NCBI RefSeq assembly: GCF_020829685.1
Contig: NZ_JAIVFR010000530.1
Span: 1 to 5,257 of the forward strand
Length of the DNA stretch: 5,257 nt
DNA from: Nostoc sp. CHAB 5715
Lineage (GTDB): Bacteria > Cyanobacteriota > Cyanobacteriia > Cyanobacteriales > Nostocaceae
Direction of reading: 5' to 3'
In this document: positions 1 through 3,234 of the stretch, in pieces
Position numbering within the stretch: position 1 is the first letter of the stretch
Layout of the letters: every line of letters begins with the position of its first letter
Program-made: the position numbers and the translations under genes
Notes under the pieces: model-generated
The model's database searches: none
Told to the model about the DNA's origin: nothing
What the model saw: only the letters and a program-made list of their open reading frames with translations

Positions 1-173
1 ATACCCATATCAACGCCAAAAAACCAATCCATGCGTTCTCGCCAAGCTATTGCCAAAAGCGCTTTGAGTAAACCGGGAATTAAATCTTGTAATTCATTAT
101 CCACAGGGGTATCGTCAGAGTCAGGCAGTTCCTCTGATGAGGGCAAACAAGCTAATGGATCGTAATTTAGCAT
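1..173 (-). CDS. DUF820/Uma2-family nuclease-like protein, second tandem copy, 3' part cut off by the left edge
   Basis: This is the first 57 codons of a second Uma2-type gene; the rest lies outside the window. Its N-terminus matches that of the neighbouring copy (start at 1086) residue for residue except position 45, where the base at 40 (C, against G at 953) changes Pro to Arg. The only other difference in the shared 238 bp is at 128 (G, against A at 1041), a silent Leu codon change. The 65 bp upstream of the ATG (174-238) are identical to those of the other copy, so both genes would have the same start signals. There is no strong Shine-Dalgarno sequence before the ATG. Visible residues end in the stretch WFFGVDMG, just before the putative active-site region, so whether this copy is intact or catalytically complete cannot be judged. 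It lies 64 bp downstream of the other copy's stop codon and may be read through from it. Confidence 0.85.
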   Translation of the reverse strand, partial: MLNYDPLACLPSSEELPDSDDTPVDNELQDLIPGLLKALLAIAWRERMDWFFGVDMG

Positions 174-238
174 GGTAGGTTTACCGTTTCTCAGTTATTA
201 GTGCATCTTTATTTTATTAATGAATTTTGATAGCAATT
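1..238. repeat. Direct repeat, left copy (matches 914-1151)
   Basis: The 238 bp match 914-1151 with two substitutions (40 C/G and 128 G/A) and no indels. The left end is set by the window edge, so the true repeat is longer. The right end is real: after T238/T1151 the sequences diverge completely. The offset of 913 bp equals the interval 239-1151, which holds one whole Uma2 gene plus its leader, as expected for a direct tandem duplication. Confidence 0.95.
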
Positions 239-1086
239 TAAATGAGAGAATCAGGATTTATGCCAAGCGATCGCAACTGCTCTGCTAATAATTGGGCGCG
301 TCGTTGTGCTTGCTGCGCTTCTTGCTGTGCTTGCTGCGCTTCTTGTTGTGCTTGCTGCGCTTCTTGCTTTGCTTGTTGAGCTTCTTGCTTTGCTTGTTGC
401 GCTTCTTGTTGTGCTTGCTGCGCTTCTTGCTTTGCTTGTTGAGCTTCTTGTTTAGCTTCTTGGGTTTCTTGTTGAGCGAGTTTTGCGTTTTCTTCGGGTG
501 TTAAAAGCTTTTCCCCTTGCTGGTTATACCAATACAACCACTGGCGAGGAATGCCTAGATAAGTTCCCCGTTCCATGCCAATTCCTAAACCAATCTCTGG
601 TAGCCAAATGGGATTACTATCTTCTAAAGCAGTGTAACTACCATTAATTAATTTGTATACTTCCAAACGTGGCTTTCGGCGACGATTCGGATTGTAGATT
701 ACATAATATAAAATCCCTAATTTGGCATACTCTGCTTTTTTAGTAGAGTACTCACCACGATATTTTTGAGATACTACTTCTAGCGCTAATACTGGTACTC
801 TCCTTTCTTCCCAAAGCACATAACTGGGACGGAGGTTTTCATCATAAAATCGCTCAACGCCCAGACTCAAAAATCCATCTGGGACTATCGCTGGTAAATC
901 TGGGTCATAATAAATACCCATATCAACGCCAAAAAACCAATCCATGCGTTCTGGCCAAGCTATTGCCAAAAGCGCTTTGAGTAAACCGGGAATTAAATCT
1001 TGTAATTCATTATCCACAGGGGTATCGTCAGAGTCAGGCAATTCCTCTGATGAGGGCAAACAAGCTAATGGATCGTAATTTAGCAT
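238..1086 (-). CDS. DUF820/Uma2-family nuclease-like protein with a C-terminal heptad-repeat tail
   Basis: This 282-residue protein resembles the Uma2 (DUF820) family, a PD-(D/E)xK nuclease-fold group greatly expanded in cyanobacteria; its cellular role is not established. The core spans roughly residues 25-180. Likely fold landmarks are the acidic pair P69-D70 in the stretch VPDGFLSLG, E103 in ALEVVS, and K116/K117 with Y120 in STKKAEYAKLG, followed by a hydrophobic strand ending in YNP (131-133). Residue V105 stands where many PD-ExK enzymes have Lys, which is common in this family, so activity is uncertain. Residues 204-266 are nine heptads close to AKQEAQQ, predicting a charged Gln-rich coiled coil, and the protein ends in RSLGINPDSLI. 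The usual family core is nearer 190 residues; the tail explains the length. The ATG at 1086 is supported by the identical start in the duplicated copy. The stop codon lies exactly at the junction of the tandem duplication. A partner-binding role for the tail is inference. Confidence 0.9.
   Translation of the reverse strand: MLNYDPLACLPSSEELPDSDDTPVDNELQDLIPGLLKALLAIAWPERMDWFFGVDMGIYYDPDLPAIVPDGFLSLGVERFYDENLRPSYVLWEERRVPVLALEVVSQKYRGEYSTKKAEYAKLGILYYVIYNPNRRRKPRLEVYKLINGSYTALEDSNPIWLPEIGLGIGMERGTYLGIPRQWLYWYNQQGEKLLTPEENAKLAQQETQEAKQEAQQAKQEAQQAQQEAQQAKQEAQQAKQEAQQAQQEAQQAQQEAQQAQRRAQLLAEQLRSLGINPDSLI
267..274. repeat. HIP1 octamer
   Basis: Perfect GCGATCGC within the last codons of the Uma2 gene. 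HIP1 is strongly over-represented in many cyanobacterial genomes. Confidence 0.95.
289..477 (-). repeat. 21-bp coding minisatellite: nine heptad units in the Uma2 tail
   Basis: Seven 21-bp units at 310-456 encode A-K/Q-QEAQQ without interruption; a degenerate unit flanks each side (289-309, AQRRAQL; 457-477, AQQETQE). The units differ mostly by Lys/Gln exchange (AAG or AAA against CAG or CAA) and by silent changes in the Gln and Ala codons. The period is a multiple of three, so copy-number change keeps the frame and adds or removes exactly one coiled-coil heptad. The opposite strand is also stop-free here, a by-product of the repeat. Confidence 0.93.
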
Positions 1087-1151
1087 GGTAGGTTTACCGT
1101 TTCTCAGTTATTAGTGCATCTTTATTTTATTAATGAATTTTGATAGCAATT
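914..1151. repeat. Direct repeat, right copy (matches 1-238)
   Basis: This is the partner of 1-238. It covers the first 57 codons of the complete Uma2 gene and 65 bp of its leader. To the right, from 1152, lies unique sequence that also carries the palindromic repeat at 1190-1222, presumably the original upstream flank before the duplication. Confidence 0.95.
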
Positions 1152-1189
1152 CAGCACATCCTATTTTATTTGCAAACATTGAGAGGCTC

Positions 1190-1222
1190 AGATCCCCGAC
1201 TTCTTAAAGAAGTCGGGGATCT
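1190..1222. repeat. Perfect 15-bp inverted repeat, dispersed-palindrome type, possible 3' stem-loop of the KGK gene
   Basis: The arms at 1190-1204 and 1208-1222 are exact reverse complements (AGATCCCCGACTTCT and AGAAGTCGGGGATCT) around a 3-nt loop. From memory, this CCCCGACTTCTT...AAGAAGTCGGGG palindrome is common between genes of Nostoc-type cyanobacteria, so it is best called a dispersed repeat. It lies 15 bp after the KGK stop codon. On the plus strand it is followed by TTTT like an intrinsic terminator, but no plus-strand gene runs into it. On the minus strand no U-tract follows, so it may block 3'-end decay or weakly separate the KGK and Uma2 genes rather than terminate. Confidence 0.75.
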
Positions 1223-1237
1223 TTTGCTAATTGGGTA

Positions 1238-1546
1238 TTAGTTTTCTACTTGTTTGAGTCTTTGAAAAATTTCATCAAGTGGTGATTCAGAACCCTCAGG
1301 ACAAAATTCTAAAGCAAGTCTAACTTTTCCTTTTTTCCATCCCTGAGTACTAAATTGCAAAACTTCGCAATTTAATCCTTGGGTATACAAATTTACTTCA
1401 TCTGTTTCTTCCGCTCCAATATATTCCTTAATTGCTGTAATCAAATCACGGACTTTAAAAGTTTTAGCAATATTTAACTTATTAAAAGTGTCTGGTTCTA
1501 TAGACACAACTTCATCATGGTTTAGTATCTCGAATCCATCTTCCAT
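1238..1546 (-). CDS. KGK-domain family protein
   Basis: This 102-residue protein matches the small KGK family, known mainly from cyanobacteria and of unknown function. The naming motif is visible as W70-K71-K72-G73-K74 followed by VRLALEFCPE, the usual tryptophan/KGK/beta-strand arrangement, and the N-terminus MEDGFEILNHDEVVS is also typical. There is no signal peptide or membrane segment, so a cytoplasmic location is inferred. The frame is open five codons further to a TTG at 1561, but the ATG at 1546 is preferred because AGGAG ends 5 nt before it and the family usually begins with this ME(D)-FE segment. The next gene downstream, Uma2, starts 151 bp beyond its stop, across a strong palindrome, so cotranscription is uncertain. 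Nothing in the sequence ties it to ccsB upstream. Confidence 0.85.
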   Translation of the reverse strand: MEDGFEILNHDEVVSIEPDTFNKLNIAKTFKVRDLITAIKEYIGAEETDEVNLYTQGLNCEVLQFSTQGWKKGKVRLALEFCPEGSESPLDEIFQRLKQVEN

Positions 1547-1551
1547 AAAAA

Positions 1552-1556
1552 CTCCT
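1552..1556 (-). promoter_or_regulatory. Ribosome binding site of the KGK gene, decides the start
   Basis: AGGAG on the minus strand, 5 nt before the ATG at 1546. The alternative TTG at 1561 would place this motif inside the coding sequence and has no such motif of its own. Confidence 0.75.
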
Positions 1557-1625
1557 GTCAATAAATCTATATTTTCTAGGGATATAACAGTTCATCCGAA
1601 ATAAAATGATGATTTTATAGATTTA

Positions 1626-1650
1626 GTCATTGGTCATTAGTCATTAGTCA
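1626..1650. repeat. Heptamer tandem repeat, unit GTCATTR
   Basis: Three units of GTCATTG/GTCATTA and the first four bases of a fourth lie in a row, and another GTCATTA follows the adjoining palindrome (1682-1689). Period-seven arrays of this kind are known as short tandemly repeated repetitive (STRR) sequences in heterocystous cyanobacteria. Confidence 0.8.
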
Positions 1651-1678
1651 GTAGAGACGCGATTAATCGCGTCTGTAC
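1651..1678. repeat. Imperfect 28-bp palindrome with core AGACGCGATTAATCGCGTCT
   Basis: The 20-bp core (1655-1674) is perfectly self-complementary, and after one mismatch (1654/1675) three more pairs extend each arm (GTA/TAC). It interrupts a GTCATTA heptamer array. From memory, this GAGACGCGATTAATCGCGTC core is a frequent dispersed repeat in Nostoc-type genomes. A protein-binding site cannot be excluded. Confidence 0.75.
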
Positions 1679-1714
1679 AATGGTCATTATCAGTAATAAT
1701 TTTTTTCTGGCGCA

Positions 1715-1739
1715 ATCGCTCTTAGCGATCTCGTAAGAG
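1715..1739. repeat. Overlapping short inverted repeats, possible dispersed-repeat remnant
   Basis: ATCGCT (1715-1720) pairs with AGCGAT (1724-1729), while CTCTTA (1719-1724) pairs with TAAGAG (1734-1739). The two stems share bases and exclude each other. The sequence resembles the GCGATCTCGTAAGAG class of tiny repeats scattered in Nostoc genomes, but the match is by eye only. Confidence 0.4.
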
Positions 1740-1825
1740 TAGGGGCAAAGAAAAACTCTGCACTCCTGTGCGTTTCAACTTCAACACTCAACTCACCATA
1801 GTTTTACGCGAGATTTTACTAAGTC

Positions 1826-1862
1826 CTGAGTTATGAGTAAAAGTAAAATACTCAATACTCAG
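1826..1862 (-). other. Imperfect stem-loop just downstream of ccsB
   Basis: Arms at 1826-1838 and 1850-1862 pair over 13 positions with two adjacent mismatches around an 11-nt A-rich loop. It begins 20 bp beyond the ccsB stop codon. No U-tract follows in the minus direction, so this is at most a 3'-end stabiliser or an inefficient terminator. The right arm also consists of heptamer-like ACTCAAT/ACTCAGT units. Confidence 0.4.
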
Positions 1863-1881
1863 TACTGTCTTAGCGAGGTTC

Positions 1882-2955
1882 TTAAAAGAACCATCCGTAA
1901 GAATGCAAACCTTTACCCAAAAGATTCACACCGAGATAGCAAACCCAAACAACAACAAAACCAGTGGCGGCTAAAATTGCGGGACGACGCCCTTGCCAAC
2001 CGCGAGTGATTCGGGCGTGGAGATAGGCGGCGAACACTAACCAGGTAATTAATGCCCAAGTTTCTTTGGGGTCCCAACTCCAGTAGGAACCCCAAGCTTC
2101 GTTAGCCCAAACGCCACCGGCAATAATGCCAATTGTCAATAAGGGAAATCCGAGTCCGATGATGCGATAGCTGATATTGTCGAGGGTTTCAGCAAGGCTA
2201 AGGCGCTGGGGTGAAAGGGGTTCCAAATTTTGGATTTCGGATTTTGGATTTTGGATTGGGGTTGTTGTGACTAAACCCAAAACTGCGGTGTTACCATTAC
2301 CGTTGCCGTTGCTACTAGTTTCAAAACGAGCAAAGCCGTTATTTTCGGCAGAAGGGGCTAATGGTTGAGATATTAGCTCAGATGCTTTGTTTAAGCGGTA
2401 GCCGTTGCTGCGATAACCACCAGTACCTACAGAACTACCTTGTAGTTGGACGTTTTGACCGCGAGTCACAACTAAAAAAGCGATCGCTAATAACGAACCC
2501 ACCATCAAAGCAGAATAACTCAACATCATGACGCTGACATGCATCATCAGCCAATTTGACTTCAAGGCAGGTACTAAGGGTTCTGACGCTTGCATCTGGG
2601 ATGGTAGTGTCATAGTAGCAAAAGCAGCGATCAACATTGCCACAGGAGCTGTAACAACTCCTACTAAGCGGCTACGGCTACTACTTTCAGCAATCAGATG
2701 GACGGTGGTAATTCCCCAAGTTAAGAAAAACAGGGATTCATAGAGATTACTTAAGGGAAAGTAACCAGCTTCGATCCATCGCGCCCCTAGTAGAGTCGCC
2801 ATACACAAATTAGCGATCGCCATCCCAGCTGTCCCCAAAGCGGCTAGATAAGGCAGATTCCCAAAAGCCGCTCCTCCCCAATACACCAGCATTGTCAGGA
2901 ATAATATGGCAAAGGAGGCATTGTCCAGCCAGTTCTGGAGTACAACCAAATTCAT
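1882..2955 (-). CDS. ccsB: c-type cytochrome biogenesis WWD protein (CcsB of TIGR03144; also named CcsA/Ycf5)
   Basis: This 357-residue integral membrane protein belongs to system II cytochrome c maturation. With the Ccs1/ResB-type partner, not present here, it delivers haem to the lumenal side and supports its attachment to CXXCH apocytochromes such as cytochrome f and c6. The signature tryptophan-rich WWD segment is at 288-300 (W288, W292, W294, D295, W300). The protein has exactly four histidines (86, 139, 313, 351), suiting the transmembrane and lumenal haem-ligand pairs of the family. PLSNLYESL (67-75) is another family-conserved segment. About eight membrane segments can be seen, near 13-31, 38-57, 72-90, 98-117, 139-163, 263-283, 299-315 and 328-346. 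Residues 167-255 form a long hydrophilic loop with an NGNGNGN run and a heptamer-repeat insert (234-243). The ATG is supported by GGAGAG 8 nt upstream. Naming conflicts: the same protein is CcsA in chloroplasts and UniProt. Confidence 0.96.
   Translation of the reverse strand: MNLVVLQNWLDNASFAILFLTMLVYWGGAAFGNLPYLAALGTAGMAIANLCMATLLGARWIEAGYFPLSNLYESLFFLTWGITTVHLIAESSSRSRLVGVVTAPVAMLIAAFATMTLPSQMQASEPLVPALKSNWLMMHVSVMMLSYSALMVGSLLAIAFLVVTRGQNVQLQGSSVGTGGYRSNGYRLNKASELISQPLAPSAENNGFARFETSSNGNGNGNTAVLGLVTTTPIQNPKSEIQNLEPLSPQRLSLAETLDNISYRIIGLGFPLLTIGIIAGGVWANEAWGSYWSWDPKETWALITWLVFAAYLHARITRGWQGRRPAILAATGFVVVWVCYLGVNLLGKGLHSYGWFF
2227..2261. repeat. ATTTTGG heptamer array inside the ccsB coding region
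   Basis: Four heptamers (ATTTTGG, ATTTCGG, ATTTTGG, ATTTTGG) and a degenerate ATTGGGG fall in the part of ccsB that encodes the variable hydrophilic loop. On the coding strand the array reads as IQNPKSE followed by IQN, residues 234-243, a seven-residue period expected because three heptamers equal seven codons. The array keeps the frame open. Confidence 0.85.
2480..2487. repeat. HIP1 octamer
   Basis: Perfect GCGATCGC inside ccsB. Confidence 0.95.
2813..2820. repeat. HIP1 octamer
   Basis: Perfect GCGATCGC inside ccsB. Confidence 0.95.
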
Positions 2956-2963
2956 AAAGTCTT

Positions 2964-2969
2964 CTCTCC
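2964..2969 (-). promoter_or_regulatory. Ribosome binding site of ccsB
   Basis: GGAGAG on the minus strand ends 8 nt before the ATG at 2955, a normal spacing, and supports this start. No convincing -10/-35 pair is visible between this site and the repeat arrays. Confidence 0.7.
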
Positions 2970-3020
2970 GTGGATGATTTAAAATATGGATTCTGACTGT
3001 TCTGATCCTATATGCTTAGA

Positions 3021-3083
3021 GGGGAATGGGGAATGGGGAATGGGGAATAGGGAATGGGGAATAGGAAATTGGGCATTGGGCAT
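3021..3083. repeat. Heptamer array GGGGAAT/TGGGCAT, left part
   Basis: Nine consecutive seven-base units stay in phase: four GGGGAAT, AGGGAAT, GGGGAAT, AGGAAAT and two TGGGCAT. It is an STRR-type array in the spacer between the DUF3352 gene and ccsB. In the gene-sense RNA the first seven units become AUUCCCC-like and can pair with the array at 3186-3234. On the plus strand four G4 runs with three-base loops also fit a G-quadruplex pattern. Confidence 0.93.
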
Positions 3084-3107
3084 CCCTTCGGCTTCGCTCA
3101 GGGCAAG
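3084..3107. mobile_element. 24-bp small dispersed repeat inserted between heptamer units
   Basis: A 24-bp GC-rich block (CCCTTCGGCTTCGCTCAGGG plus CAAG) separates TGGGCAT units exactly at a unit boundary; the same heptamer resumes at 3108. It can form a short CCCT/AGGG stem. Size, hairpin potential and position inside a heptameric array fit the small dispersed repeats (SDR) described in Nostoc punctiforme by Elhai and colleagues, which are 21-27 nt long and proposed to be mobile. No SDR family number can be assigned by eye. Confidence 0.65.
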
Positions 3108-3128
3108 TGGGCATTGGGCATTGGTTAT
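3108..3128. repeat. TGGGCAT heptamer array, continuation after the 24-bp insert
   Basis: Two TGGGCAT units and a degenerate TGGTTAT continue the array interrupted at 3083. Confidence 0.85.
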
Positions 3129-3140
3129 TAATTTTTGTCC

Positions 3141-3185
3141 CTCACTCCCTCACTCCCTCATCTCCCCCTGCTCCCTCATCTCCCC
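3141..3185. repeat. C-rich mixed repeats with 8-bp and 18-bp periods
   Basis: Two CTCACTCC octamers (3141-3156) lead into a 15-bp direct repeat, CTCCCTCATCTCCCC, at 3153-3167 and 3171-3185. The stretch looks like a decayed or irregular relative of the adjoining CCCYACT heptamer array. Confidence 0.75.
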
Positions 3186-3234
3186 ACTCCCCACTCCCCA
3201 CTCCCTACTCCCCACTCCCTACTCCCCACTCCCC
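3186..3234. repeat. Heptamer array ACTCCCY, right part
   Basis: Seven consecutive heptamers, five ACTCCCC and two ACTCCCT, end at the first base of the DUF3352 stop codon. In the minus-strand transcript they read GGGGAGU or AGGGAGU, directly follow the stop, and can pair with the array at 3021-3069. Confidence 0.93.

Larger units (their letters stand above)
1547..1881. other. Gene-free stretch between ccsB and the KGK gene
   Basis: These 335 bp contain no credible gene; all frames are broken by stops. From the KGK side they hold an AT-rich leader with a 10-bp inverted repeat (1562-1571 with 1616-1625) and an inner ATAAAAT/ATTTTAT hairpin (1601-1618), a GTCATTR heptamer array (1626-1650), an imperfect palindrome (1651-1678), two overlapping small stems (1715-1739), an unremarkable stretch (1745-1820), and an imperfect stem-loop just beyond the ccsB stop (1826-1862). 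A KGK promoter probably lies in the AT-rich leader (TGTTATAT at about 1583-1590 on the minus strand is a weak -10 candidate), but no -35 box is convincing. Confidence 0.7.

Noticed and set aside
1..238. Assembly artefact or duplicated read end as the cause of the repeat
   Set aside because: The two copies differ at two internal positions and have unrelated flanks (239 against 1152 onward), which fits a real duplication better. Long reads would still be decisive.
289..477. CRISPR array
   Set aside because: The 21-bp units are contiguous with no unique spacers and encode heptads. The 7-bp arrays elsewhere also lack spacers.
292..504. Open plus-strand frame encoding a Leu/Cys/Phe-rich repetitive peptide
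   Set aside because: It is the reverse strand of the 21-bp minisatellite in the Uma2 tail; the repeat keeps the antisense frame open. It matches no known protein type and overlaps a well-supported gene.
1190..1226. Intrinsic terminator on the plus strand
   Set aside because: A good stem is followed by TTTT, but no plus-strand gene lies upstream and every supported gene is on the minus strand. Called a dispersed palindrome instead.
1..1546. Toxin-antitoxin or defence module made of KGK and Uma2
   Set aside because: KGK and Uma2 are widespread single-gene families in cyanobacteria, are separated here by 151 bp and a palindrome, and show no coupled overlap or known partnership.
1877..1892. GGTTCTT/AAGAACC stem overlapping the ccsB stop codon as a terminator
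   Set aside because: Seven pairs around a two-base loop are too few and strained, part of it is coding, and no U-tract follows.
1913..2095. 60-codon minus-strand frame inside ccsB
   Set aside because: It is a frame-shifted shadow of the strongly conserved ccsB WWD region, with no start signals or family likeness.
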